Assembly: GCA_964247705.1 (NCBI GenBank)
Contig: CAXTVQ010000015.1
Span: forward strand, 1-64,000
From: LMUY01 sp964247705
GTDB lineage: Bacteria; Pseudomonadota; Alphaproteobacteria; Acetobacterales; Acetobacteraceae
Direction of reading: 5' to 3'
Length of the DNA: 64,000 nucleotides
Shown here piece after piece: positions 42,969-51,450 of the stretch; the stretch's first letter is position 1, and every line of letters begins with the position of its first letter. Made by a program: the position numbers and the translations under genes. The notes under the pieces are model-generated. The model had not been told where the DNA came from, made no database searches, and was given only the letters and a program-made list of their open reading frames with translations.

Positions 42969-43802
42969 TTGCCATGCGGCCCCGATTCTCCGGGCTGCGC
43001 CTCAAAGGATAATGCCATCTCCTCCACCTCAACGCTCCCGCTCGGGCGAGATGTCGTCTCGCACCCAGCCGCACTGCCGCCAAAGCGGTTCAATAGCGCC
43101 CGCCTGCACCGGCTGATTGCGTCCAGCCGGGTCGTCCGCTCGCTCTCGATCGGCATATTGGCTCGGCTGGAACTGATGCTGCTGACGGGGCACAAGGAAC
43201 CCGACGTGATGGCGGCGATCCGTAAGGCACGGTCGGGGCGCGAGTCGCTGCTGAGCGGCAACGAAGCCTTCACGTTATACTCGATCGCCCGCGCGCAGAG
43301 CGGGTTCGAGGGCGAGATGGCGGAGGTCGGCGTCTACCAAGGCTGTTCGGCAAAAATCATCAGCTCGGCCAGTGGCGGCCGTCCGTTGCATCTGTTCGAC
43401 ACATTCTCCGGCCTGCCCGACCCGGCGGCGTTCGAGCATGACCGTATGCGCTCCGGCCATTACGCCGCCTCGCTGGACGGCGTGCGGTCCTTTCTCGCGG
43501 ACTTGCCCAACGTCACCTTCTACCCGGGCCTGTTTCCGGACACGGCCGGTCCTGCCGCCGATCGACGCTTCTCATTCGTGCATCTCGACGTGGACCTGAA
43601 ATCCAGCACTCTCGCCTGTCTGGAATTCTTCTACCCGAGGCTGGTCCCTGGCGGGGTCCTGATGACGCACGACTTCTCCTATCTCGATGGCGTCCGCGAG
43701 GCTTTCGCCGAATTCTTCGCGGACAAACGCGAGCGCCCGATCGAGCTGCCGACGTCGCAGGCCATGCTGGTCAAGATGGATCCCGCTCCGGACCAGACCT
43801 AG
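42969..43802 (+). CDS. TylF/MycF-type O-methyltransferase family protein
   Basis: Up to 277 residues. The SAM-binding core reads GEMAEVGVYQGCSAKII, then LHLFDTFSGLPDP. The Asp-rich metal/substrate site is SFVHLDVDLKSST with MTHDFSYLDG after it. This is the macrocin O-methyltransferase family, whose members methylate sugar hydroxyls in natural products and polysaccharides. The start is unclear: a TTG at 42969 opens the frame, and the first in-frame ATG (43176) would trim 69 residues but leaves the core intact. Confidence 0.75.
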   Translation: MPCGPDSPGCASKDNAISSTSTLPLGRDVVSHPAALPPKRFNSARLHRLIASSRVVRSLSIGILARLELMLLTGHKEPDVMAAIRKARSGRESLLSGNEAFTLYSIARAQSGFEGEMAEVGVYQGCSAKIISSASGGRPLHLFDTFSGLPDPAAFEHDRMRSGHYAASLDGVRSFLADLPNVTFYPGLFPDTAGPAADRRFSFVHLDVDLKSSTLACLEFFYPRLVPGGVLMTHDFSYLDGVREAFAEFFADKRERPIELPTSQAMLVKMDPAPDQT

Positions 43803-43936
43803 CCGGCGCCGGCCCGGGATGGCGGCGTTGGGCAATGACCGACGCCGCCTGTCAGCAATCCCGTGTGAGGGCGCTGCGTTGCGATGCCTGTACGGTGACG
43901 CGATCGGCGCGAAGCACCTATGCGCCGAGGTCTCGC

Positions 43937-46315
43937 ATGGAATATGAGCGCCGCTTCAAGTTCCTGATTTGTGCACCGTCGTTCAACGACGCCGATCTCG
44001 ATTGGGGCCGGCTGCAGCAGATTGTCCACGAGACGGAGCGTCTCGGTTTCACCGTGCTGGTCGCGCGCAACACCGAAGACGCCGAACTCGCCATCCAGAC
44101 CGACGCCGCAATTGGCTGCATGGTCGTCGATTGGGGTAAGCGTGGTTTGCTCAGCAAGCCCGCCGGGTTGATTTCCCTGGTGCGACGCCGTGGGCTCGAG
44201 ATGCCGGTGTTGTTGATGCTACGCCGCACGCGGCTGGAGGATGTGCCGGTCGAGGTGCTGAACCACACCGACGGCACGATTTTCCTCTCGGAAGAAACAC
44301 CCGAGTTCATCGCCCGCAACCTGGTCAGCCGCCTGCGCAACTACGCCGCGACGCTCAAGACGCCGTTTTTCGGCGCGTTGGTGGACTACGCCGAGCAGGG
44401 CAACCAGCTCTGGACCTGTCCCGGCCATAATGGCGGCATCTTCTACAGCCGCAGCCCGATCGGGCGCATCTTCGTCGAGCATCTTGGTCCGTCTATTTTC
44501 CGCGACGACCTGGATAACTCCGTCCTCGAGCTAGGTGACTTGCTGACCCATGAGGGGCCGGCGCTGGCGGCGGAGAAGGCGGCGGCCAAGATTTTCGGTG
44601 CCGAGCGGACGTATTTCGTGCTGAACGGCACGTCGTCCTCCAACAAGATCGTGCTGGGCGCGCTGGTCGCGCAAGGCGACTTGGTGCTGTTCGACCGCAA
44701 CAACCACAAAGCGGCCCATCACGGCGCCTTGCTGCTGGCCGGGGGCGTGCCCGTCTATCTGCCGACCGACCGCAACGCCTACGGCATGATCGGTCCGATC
44801 GACTATGCTGCCCTCGACGAGACGCGCATCCGCGAAGCGATCCGCGCCAACCCATTGGTCGACGACGCGGAAGCATGGCGCCGTGAACGCCCGTTCCGTG
44901 CAGCCGTGATCGAGCAATGCACCTATGACGGCACGATCTACGATGCGAACCTGATCCTCGAGCGGCTCGGCAAGCTGTGCGATTACATTCTGTTCGACGA
45001 AGCCTGGGCCGGGTTCATGAAATTCCACCCGCTGTACGCCGGCCGGTTCGCGATGGGCCTGGACGGGCTGGATGCCGACCAGCCTGGGATCATCGCAACC
45101 CAGTCGACGCACAAACAATTGGCCAGCTTCTCACAAGCGTCGCAGATCCATATCCGGGATGGGCACATCAAGGGGCAGGAGCGCCGCGTCGAGGCGCGGC
45201 GGTTCAACGAGACGTTCCTGGTGCACGCGAGCACGTCGCCGTTCTACCCGATCTTTGCCTCGCTGGACGTGGGCGCCCACATGATGAAGGGGCGCTCGGG
45301 CATGGTGCTGTGGGACGACACAATCCGGCTCGGCATCGAATTGCGCAAGAAGCTGCGCATGATCCGCCGGGAGTATGACGCCAAGGAGACCGACCCGGCG
45401 CGGCGCTGGTTCCCGGATCCGTTCGTGCCGCAAAGGGTGATGTGGCGTGGCCCCGAGGATACAGCCCCGCGCGAGGTGCCTTGGGAAGACGTCACGACCG
45501 ACGACTTGGCTGCGAACCCGGCCTATTGGGGTTTGGCGCCGGGTGAGGCTTGGCACGGCTTCACGCAGGTGGCGTCGGGTTACGCGATGACGGACCCGAA
45601 CAAGCTGACGTTGCTGATGCCGGGCTTCGACCGGGTGACGGGCGAGTACGAGGAGCATGGCGTCCCCGCGGTGCTGCTGGCCGAGTATCTCCGCGAGAAC
45701 CGCATCGTTCCCGAAAAGAATGATCTGCACAGTATCCTCTTCCTCCTCACGCCGGGTGTGGAGAGCAGCAAGGCCGGCACGTTGCTGAGCTGGCTGGTGA
45801 CATTCAAGCGTCTTCATGACGAGAATGCCCGATTGGAGGACGTCATCCCCGACTTCGTGCGCAAGCGCCCACAACGGTATCACGGGATCGGCCTGCGGGA
45901 TCTGAGCGGACAGATGCACGCCTTCTACCGTGAGGCCGGGATCAGCCGGATGCAGCGCCAGCAATTCCAGTCCGAGCACCTACCGGAACTGGTTATGACG
46001 CCGCAGCAAGCCTCCCAATTGCTGACCCGCAACAAGGTGGACTATCTGCCGATCGATGCCATCCGCGGCCGGATCGCTGCGACCCTGATGCTGGTCTACC
46101 CGCCCGGGATCGCGACGATCATCCCGGGCGAGCGGATCGGCCGGCAGTCGGCGCCGATGATCGACTACCTGCTTGCCTTCGAACGCGCAGAAAACCTCTT
46201 TCCCGGGTTGAGCACCGAGATCCAGGGTGTCTACCGGGAGAAGCAGGCCGACTCCGTGCGTTTCTACACCTACGTTCTCAAGGAAGCGGTGCAGAACGGG
46301 ACGAAAGCGGCATAG
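43937..46315 (+). CDS. Orn/Lys/Arg decarboxylase family protein (PLP, fold type I)
   Basis: A 792-residue bacterial-type basic amino-acid decarboxylase. It has an N-terminal flavodoxin-like wing domain (FKFLICAPSFNDADLDWG), then the PLP domain with QLWTCPGHNGGIFY, TYFVLNGTSSSNKIV, LFDEAWAGFMKFHPLY and the PLP lysine in ATQSTHKQLASFSQ. A C-terminal domain (QRYHGIGLRDLSGQMHAFY, YPPGIATIIPGERIG) follows. Start MEYERRFKFL at 43937. Substrate among ornithine, lysine and arginine is undecided. It would supply putrescine, cadaverine or agmatine. Confidence 0.9.
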   Translation: MEYERRFKFLICAPSFNDADLDWGRLQQIVHETERLGFTVLVARNTEDAELAIQTDAAIGCMVVDWGKRGLLSKPAGLISLVRRRGLEMPVLLMLRRTRLEDVPVEVLNHTDGTIFLSEETPEFIARNLVSRLRNYAATLKTPFFGALVDYAEQGNQLWTCPGHNGGIFYSRSPIGRIFVEHLGPSIFRDDLDNSVLELGDLLTHEGPALAAEKAAAKIFGAERTYFVLNGTSSSNKIVLGALVAQGDLVLFDRNNHKAAHHGALLLAGGVPVYLPTDRNAYGMIGPIDYAALDETRIREAIRANPLVDDAEAWRRERPFRAAVIEQCTYDGTIYDANLILERLGKLCDYILFDEAWAGFMKFHPLYAGRFAMGLDGLDADQPGIIATQSTHKQLASFSQASQIHIRDGHIKGQERRVEARRFNETFLVHASTSPFYPIFASLDVGAHMMKGRSGMVLWDDTIRLGIELRKKLRMIRREYDAKETDPARRWFPDPFVPQRVMWRGPEDTAPREVPWEDVTTDDLAANPAYWGLAPGEAWHGFTQVASGYAMTDPNKLTLLMPGFDRVTGEYEEHGVPAVLLAEYLRENRIVPEKNDLHSILFLLTPGVESSKAGTLLSWLVTFKRLHDENARLEDVIPDFVRKRPQRYHGIGLRDLSGQMHAFYREAGISRMQRQQFQSEHLPELVMTPQQASQLLTRNKVDYLPIDAIRGRIAATLMLVYPPGIATIIPGERIGRQSAPMIDYLLAFERAENLFPGLSTEIQGVYREKQADSVRFYTYVLKEAVQNGTKAA

Positions 46316-46317
46316 GG

Positions 46318-46977
46318 TTACTCTGCCGCCTGCATTGCTGCCGGCCGCTGCAAGCCTGGGACGAACGTGATGAGCAGCTCTCGGAAGCTGACCCAGAGCG
46401 GCAGGATCCGGTCGTCCGGCTGCAGATGTCGAGCGAGCGCTCCGTGCCCTGCATCGGGGTCGCTGTCGAAGCGGATATGCTCGGAAAGAAAATGCCGGAA
46501 CGCCATCAGCACCGGGTTGTCCCAGGTCGGCATGGTGAGCATGGCGGTGAACACGGCTTCGAGCCCGCCATCCTCATAGCTGGCAATGCTCATCGCCCGA
46601 GTCGGCTGGTCCAGCCCGCGAACCCAGTCCAGGTAACGCTTACCATGTGTCAGGAAATTCTGCCGTTTGTCGTCTGACATCGGGCCGAGTGCGAGGCTTC
46701 GGCGCATGAACTCGTCATGGTTCATCCGCTCTCCGGGGGCGGCTACTCCGGGCCAAGGCGAGAGATTGCTCGTGTCGCATTCGCCTTGCTCCAAATCGAG
46801 CAACTTGTCGTCCGCCGGATGCAGGCGCCGAGCGATCTCGAGGTTCTCGCGAAATTGGATCGAGAAAAAGTAGTATGCCCATGCGACGTCGACGCACTCC
46901 TCCATAGCGAGGCTGCCCCAACGAAGTTGGCCGATGTCAGCGATTACATGTTCGAAATGACGACTGGTCGTGCTCAT
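46318..46977 (-). CDS. Heme-oxygenase-like (HDO-type) putative diiron protein
   Basis: A 219-residue helical protein without a clear named family. The order of acidic and His residues (LDLEQGECD...MNHDEFMRRSLALG, then YEDGGLEAVF, then FLSEHIRFDSDPDAGHG) follows the pattern of the heme-oxygenase-like diiron oxidase/PqqC superfamily (E..G..H, E, H..D...H). Enzymes of that group include UndA, BesC and SznF, acting on amino or fatty acids. A strong taggaggt ribosome-binding site precedes the ATG. It is divergent from metY over a 257-bp, relatively AT-rich spacer and converges on the decarboxylase gene. Assignment is by pattern only. Confidence 0.5.
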   Translation of the reverse strand: MSTTSRHFEHVIADIGQLRWGSLAMEECVDVAWAYYFFSIQFRENLEIARRLHPADDKLLDLEQGECDTSNLSPWPGVAAPGERMNHDEFMRRSLALGPMSDDKRQNFLTHGKRYLDWVRGLDQPTRAMSIASYEDGGLEAVFTAMLTMPTWDNPVLMAFRHFLSEHIRFDSDPDAGHGALARHLQPDDRILPLWVSFRELLITFVPGLQRPAAMQAAE

Positions 46978-47234
46978 ATGGACCTCCTACCGTGGGCGTT
47001 GCTGATGCGTCTCATATCTAAACCTTAATCTCCTAACTTACGCAATCCAGGTGATCTCAATTAAAACAGTCTCTCGGCAGTGTGATAAGAAGTGTTGTAT
47101 TCCAGCCGCTAATATGGCAACTGTTATTGTTTTCGCGGTATGTCTCAAGAATGACGAGATTCTGTTTTCCACGACGTAGGGCAAGACGCCACCCGGTGCG
47201 TGCCGCTGACCTAGCCGCATGGAGGAGACTGTAA
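46978..47234. promoter_or_regulatory. AT-richer divergent intergenic region before metY
   Basis: 257 bases between the HDO-type gene and metY, visibly lower in GC than the surroundings (for example ctaatatggcaactgttatt around 47110). It must hold both promoters. A SAM-sensing leader would be expected before a metY gene in alphaproteobacteria. I could not fit the SAM-II pattern confidently. Ribosome-binding site for metY: ggaggag, about 10 bases before the ATG. Confidence 0.4.
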
Positions 47235-48590
47235 ATGCGCACCGAGACGATCGCTCTTCACGCCGGCTATCAGGCTGACAACAACGTCCGGTCCGTGGCA
47301 GTGCCGATTTTCCAAACGGTCGCTTATGAGTTCGACAGTGCGGAGCATGCGGCCGCCCTGTTCAACCTCGAGGCGGAGGGCTTCCGCTACAGCCGCATCA
47401 GCAACCCGACCGTCGCCGTCCTGGAGCGGCGGCTCGCAGCATTGGAGGGTGGGGTGGGAGCGCTTTGCCTTGGCTCGGGGCAGGCGGCCATCCACAGTGC
47501 GATCCTGGCGCTCGCCGAGCCCGGCCGCAACATCGTTTCCGTGCCGCAGCTTTATGGCACCACCCACACGTTGTTCACCCACGTATTGCCCCGCATGGGT
47601 GTCGTTGTCCGTCTGGCCCGCAGCGATCAGGCAAAAGATGTCGAGGCGCTGATCGATGGCGGCACGCTGGCCGTCTATTGTGAAAGCGTGGGCAACCCTG
47701 CCGGCAACGTCGCAGACCTGGCCGCCTTGGCGGGGGCGGCGCACCGCCACGGCGTGCCGTTGATGGTGGACAATACCGTTGCCTCGCCCGTCCTGCTGCG
47801 CCCGATCGAGTTTGGCGCCGACATCGTCATCCACTCGCTGACCAAGTTCCTCGGTGGGCATGGCACGACCCTGGGGGGCGCCATCGTGGATGGGGGCACG
47901 TTCCCGTGGGCAGCCAATGCCGAGCGGTTCCCGATGCTGAACGAGCCGGACGCGTCCTATCACGGCCTGGTCTATGCCGAGCATTTCGGCGCCACGGCTT
48001 ATATCGAGCGCTGCCGGAATTTCTGCCTGCGTACCACCGGCGCGGCGTTGTCGCCGCTGAGCGCCTTCCTGCTGCTGCAGGGCGTGGAGACCGTGGCGCT
48101 GCGCGTCGAACGGCACGTGCAGAACGCGCGCCGCGTGGCACAGGCATTGCGCGAGGATCCCCGCGTCGAGTGGGTGAATTATGCCGGGTTCGAGGACAGT
48201 GCCTATTATGCCCTGGTCGAGCGCTACCTGGGCGGTCAGGCTTGCTCGCTGCTCACCTTTGGCGTGCGGGGGGGCGTGGCTGGGGGTGTCGCGTTCTACA
48301 ACGCCCTGAAACTGGTCAAGCGGCTCGTCAACCTCGGCGATTCGAAGTCGCTCGCCTGCCACCCGGCTTCCACGACGCACCGGCAGATGAGCCCGGCGGA
48401 ACAGGTCAATGCCGGCGTCACGCCCGAGATGGTGCGGCTGAGCGTCGGCGTGGAACATATCGATGACATTCTCGCCGATCTGGACCAGGCGTTGGCGTCC
48501 GCCGCGGCCCTGGCGAGCCATTCGGACGCCTTGGGGAGCCAATCTGCCGCCTTGGCGACCCAGTCGGCCGCTTTGATCGAACCAGTCTGA
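47235..48590 (+). CDS. metY: O-acetylhomoserine aminocarboxypropyltransferase / sulfhydrylase
   Basis: A 451-residue Cys/Met-metabolism PLP enzyme. MetY replaces the acyl group of O-acylhomoserine with sulfide, giving homocysteine. Landmarks: YSRISNPTVAVLERRLAALE, ALCLGSGQAAIHSAI, PLMVDNTVASPVLLRP, the PLP lysine in IHSLTKFLGGHGT, and SLACHPASTTHRQMS. After the catalytic domain there is a tail of four heptad-like repeats (AALASHS, DALGSQS, AALATQS, AALIEPV) not usual for the family. It is followed at 12 bp by a metA-like gene. Confidence 0.92.
   Translation: MRTETIALHAGYQADNNVRSVAVPIFQTVAYEFDSAEHAAALFNLEAEGFRYSRISNPTVAVLERRLAALEGGVGALCLGSGQAAIHSAILALAEPGRNIVSVPQLYGTTHTLFTHVLPRMGVVVRLARSDQAKDVEALIDGGTLAVYCESVGNPAGNVADLAALAGAAHRHGVPLMVDNTVASPVLLRPIEFGADIVIHSLTKFLGGHGTTLGGAIVDGGTFPWAANAERFPMLNEPDASYHGLVYAEHFGATAYIERCRNFCLRTTGAALSPLSAFLLLQGVETVALRVERHVQNARRVAQALREDPRVEWVNYAGFEDSAYYALVERYLGGQACSLLTFGVRGGVAGGVAFYNALKLVKRLVNLGDSKSLACHPASTTHRQMSPAEQVNAGVTPEMVRLSVGVEHIDDILADLDQALASAAALASHSDALGSQSAALATQSAALIEPV
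48504..48587 (+). repeat. Four 21-bp repeats encoding a 7-residue tail repeat of MetY
   Basis: Units at 48504-48524, 48525-48545, 48546-48566 and 48567-48587 encode AALASHS, DALGSQS, AALATQS and AALIEPV. The first three are clearly related at the DNA level (ctggcgagcca, ttggggagcca, ttggcgaccca). The fourth is partly diverged. Confidence 0.8.
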
Positions 48591-48602
48591 GGGGCATAGG
48601 CG

Positions 48603-49547
48603 ATGCCGTTCCGCCAACACGATCCTGAGCCCGGCGTCGTCATTGGGTTGGTGAACAACATGCCCGCATCGGCGTTCCGCACCGCGGAGGTGCAGTTCGG
48701 CTGCCTCCTGCGGGAAGCGGCGGCCCGGATGCGACCGCGGCTGCGGGTGCAGTTGCGCTGTTTTGCGGTCAATCCATTCGTCGGCTCGACGTGCGAGGGG
48801 TTGGACGCATTGTGGCGGTCGCAGTTGGACGCGCTGATCGTTACCGGGACGCCGCCGCAGGCCGAGCACCTATCGGAGGAACCGTCCCTGCCGCTGCTGG
48901 CCCGTGTCGCGGACTGGGCTGCGGCAAACACCGACGCCGCTCTCTGGTCCTGTTTCGGCGCCCATGCCGCCGTCTATCACCTGGACGGACTGGCCCGGCG
49001 CCGGCTCCCGGCGAAGCTTTCCGGTGTGTTCCGCTGCGAGCGTGCGAGCCAGGACGGACTGACGTCGAGTGCGCCGAGGTATTGGCCGGTGCCGCATTCA
49101 CGTCACTACGACCTGGACGCGCAGGCCGTCGCCGATGCAGGCTACCACATTCTCTCGCGCGGCCCGGGCCTTACTTCCGGGACGGACGGCCTGGACAGTT
49201 TCGAGAAGAAGGTGGGACGCAGCTGGTTCCTGATGCTCCAGGGCCATCCGGAATACGATGCCTCCTCGTTGCTGCGCGAATACCGGCGCGATCTCCGGCG
49301 CGCGATGGCGGAGGGAACGGGCGTGCTGCCGGCCTTGCCGCTCGGTAGCGTGACGCCAGCGGTCGCCGCGAAACTACGGCGATCTCCAACCTCGCTTTCC
49401 ACGCTCGCAGCGCTCGATGCCGTGATCGAGCGGCCTGGTGATCCGGGGTGGCACCGCCCGGCGGTGGCATTATTCCAACGTTGGCTTGCCCAGATCGTGG
49501 CCGCCCAGAGTGACTACGCGTGCGACTGGCAGCTTGCTGCGTCATGA
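48603..49547 (+). CDS. MetA/MetX-S family homoserine O-acyltransferase
   Basis: A 314-residue member of the MetA class I glutamine-amidotransferase-like family. The catalytic Cys lies in ALWSCFGAHAAVYHLDG, the substrate loop is DALIVTGTPPQAEHLSEEP, the His of the dyad is in MLQGHPEYDASS, and VPHSRHYD is conserved. It would make O-acetyl- or O-succinyl-homoserine for the adjacent MetY. The canonical CWGAQAA reads CFGAHAA and the protein is divergent, so the exact acyl donor or even amino-acid substrate may differ. Its stop overlaps the next gene (ATGA). Confidence 0.82.
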   Translation: MPFRQHDPEPGVVIGLVNNMPASAFRTAEVQFGCLLREAAARMRPRLRVQLRCFAVNPFVGSTCEGLDALWRSQLDALIVTGTPPQAEHLSEEPSLPLLARVADWAAANTDAALWSCFGAHAAVYHLDGLARRRLPAKLSGVFRCERASQDGLTSSAPRYWPVPHSRHYDLDAQAVADAGYHILSRGPGLTSGTDGLDSFEKKVGRSWFLMLQGHPEYDASSLLREYRRDLRRAMAEGTGVLPALPLGSVTPAVAAKLRRSPTSLSTLAALDAVIERPGDPGWHRPAVALFQRWLAQIVAAQSDYACDWQLAAS

Positions 49548-51004
49548 GCACAGCGCTGTTCCCATCCCTCGAAACCCGGCATGCGCTGGAAGACAGGCTG
49601 ACGCGGGCGCTGGCCGACGCGGACGGTCGAGTGCGGGAAGGGCCGGTAACGCCCGATTTCGACCCCGGCCGGTTCGCCGCTGAGTTGCACGCCATCGACT
49701 TCGCTCATCCTCGACCCTTGGCGGATTTGTGCGATTGGTCGATCGAGCAATTGGCGCACGGCACCGTGCATATGACGCATCCGCGCTATCTCGGCCTGTT
49801 CAACCCGGCACCCAGTTTCCCCGCGCAATGCGCTGACCGCATCGTGGCCGCCCTCAACCCGCAACTGGCGACGGCCACCACGTCGCCGGCCGCCATTGCC
49901 ATCGAGGCACACGTGACCCGCGCCCTCGCCGCGCGCGCCGGCCTGCCGGATGGGGCGGGTGGCCACTTCACCTCGGGCGGCTCCGAGGCAAACGGCACGG
50001 CGCTGACCTGCGCGCTGACCCGGGCCGAGCCAGGCTTCGCCGAACGCGGCAGCCGCGCGTTCACCGGGCCGCCGGTGTTCTATATCTCTCAGGACAGCCA
50101 CCTGGCTTGGATCAAGCTGGCGCACATGGCGGGGATCGGCCGCAGCGCCGCCCGGCTGGTTCCAGCGGCGGCGGATGGCCGCATGGATGTAGACGCGCTC
50201 GCCCGCCAGATCGCAGTTGACCGCCGCGACGGCTGCGTGCCGGTCATGGTCGTCGCCACGGCCGGCACCACGAATGCCGGAGCGATCGACCCTCTTGCAG
50301 CGTGCCACGAAGTGGCTGAGGCCGCTTCGGCGTGGTTCCATGTCGATGCTGCATGGGGCGGCGCGCTGGTCGTCTCCGACCGTTTACGACCGATGCTGGC
50401 CGGAATCGAGGCGGCGGACTCGGTCACGATCGACGCCCATAAATGGTTTGCGACGACGATGGGTTGCGGCATGGTGCTGGTCGCCGACCCGGCCATCCTG
50501 ACGGCCACGTACGATGTCCGCACCAGCTTCATGCCGTCGCACGAGCGAGGGATCGATCCCTACCTGACCACGGCGCAGTGGTCCCGCCGGTTCGCCGGGT
50601 TGCGGCTGTTTCTTTCGCTCGGCGCAGCAGGCTGGGCCGGGCACGCCGCCCATGTCGAGCGTGCCGTCACGCTGGGCCGTTTGTTGGCGCAAACCATGAC
50701 CGGGCGGGGCTGGTCCGTCGTCAATGACCCGGCGATGGCGGTTGTCTGTCTCCAGCCACCACCGGGTTCGCCCGCCGTGGCAGCGATCGTGGCGCGCGTG
50801 CTGCAGGGTGGCAATGCCTGGGTTTCGGCTGGCAAGTTCGGCGGGAAGGAGGCCATCCGGGCCTGCATTACGCATGGCGAAACGACCGAGGGCGACATCC
50901 ACGCCGTCGCTGATGCGCTGGTTTCAGCGATGGCTGACTTGCAACTCGCGTCAGTGCCGCGCGACGTAGAGCGGACATCGTCCGTCATCGTCGCCGCACA
51001 CTAA
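49544..51004 (+). CDS. Group II pyridoxal-dependent amino-acid decarboxylase
   Basis: A 486-residue PLP enzyme of the aromatic-L-amino-acid/glutamate decarboxylase family. Landmarks: THPRYLGLFNPAPSFPAQ, GHFTSGGSEANGTAL, VATAGTTNAGAIDPL, WFHVDAAWGGALVVSD and the PLP lysine in TIDAHKWFATTMGCGM. Start MSTALFPSLE at 49544 overlaps the metA-like stop by 4 bp, so translation is probably coupled. This tight link to homoserine/methionine genes is unusual and suggests decarboxylation of a product of that pathway (inference). Confidence 0.9.
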   Translation: MSTALFPSLETRHALEDRLTRALADADGRVREGPVTPDFDPGRFAAELHAIDFAHPRPLADLCDWSIEQLAHGTVHMTHPRYLGLFNPAPSFPAQCADRIVAALNPQLATATTSPAAIAIEAHVTRALAARAGLPDGAGGHFTSGGSEANGTALTCALTRAEPGFAERGSRAFTGPPVFYISQDSHLAWIKLAHMAGIGRSAARLVPAAADGRMDVDALARQIAVDRRDGCVPVMVVATAGTTNAGAIDPLAACHEVAEAASAWFHVDAAWGGALVVSDRLRPMLAGIEAADSVTIDAHKWFATTMGCGMVLVADPAILTATYDVRTSFMPSHERGIDPYLTTAQWSRRFAGLRLFLSLGAAGWAGHAAHVERAVTLGRLLAQTMTGRGWSVVNDPAMAVVCLQPPPGSPAVAAIVARVLQGGNAWVSAGKFGGKEAIRACITHGETTEGDIHAVADALVSAMADLQLASVPRDVERTSSVIVAAH

Positions 51005-51008
51005 GCGA

Positions 51009-51443
51009 TCAGTTTCCGTCCAGATCCCGCGCGACCTCGGGCGCCTTGAGCAGGGCGTCCACGTGCATCGCGTATTCGATTGCCTCGTCCGGCTGGAAGC
51101 TCAGTTGCGGCACGACCCGCAGCCGCATTCCCTTGGCCAGCTCGCCGCGCAAATAAGGCGCCGCCCGCTTTAAAGCTGGCAAAAGTGCTGTGACATCCGT
51201 GCGTCCCAACCGCGATACGAAGGCCGTCGCGTTCTTCAGGTCGGGGCTGATCCGCACTTCGGCCACCGTCACATGCTCCCCGATCAAGTCCGGATCGCGG
51301 AATTCGGCCCGTGCGAACAGGGCGGAGAGCAGGTGGCGGATCTCTTCCCCCACCCGCAACTGCCGCTGCGTCGGCCCCTTCGGTGCAGGCCGACCGCGCT
51401 TACGGTCAGACCCGCCCTTCTTATCGAGGCCGCGCTTATCCAA
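51009..51443 (-). CDS. rbfA: 30S ribosome-binding factor A
   Basis: About 144 residues. RbfA helps mature the 16S 5' end. Family core: QRQLRVGEEIRHLLSALF, VTVAEVRISPDLKNATAFVS and LRVVPQLSFQPDEAIEY. Start assigned to TTG at 51443. The reading frame is open into infB, and a CTG overlaps the infB stop region, so initiation is uncertain. A Lys/Arg/Gly/Asp-rich N-terminal extension (GLDKRGLDKKGGSDRKRGR) precedes the KH-like core. Ends the rimP-nusA-ylxR-infB-rbfA operon; truB does not follow here. Confidence 0.92.
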   Translation of the reverse strand: MDKRGLDKKGGSDRKRGRPAPKGPTQRQLRVGEEIRHLLSALFARAEFRDPDLIGEHVTVAEVRISPDLKNATAFVSRLGRTDVTALLPALKRAAPYLRGELAKGMRLRVVPQLSFQPDEAIEYAMHVDALLKAPEVARDLDGN

Positions 51444-51450
51444 GCCGCGC

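Noticed and set aside
46978..47234. Possible SAM-II riboswitch upstream of metY
   Set aside because: A gtgataag segment and a later gctaa recall parts of the motif, but I could not form the required pseudoknot stems by eye. An Infernal search with the SAM-II, SAM-V and SAH models would settle it.
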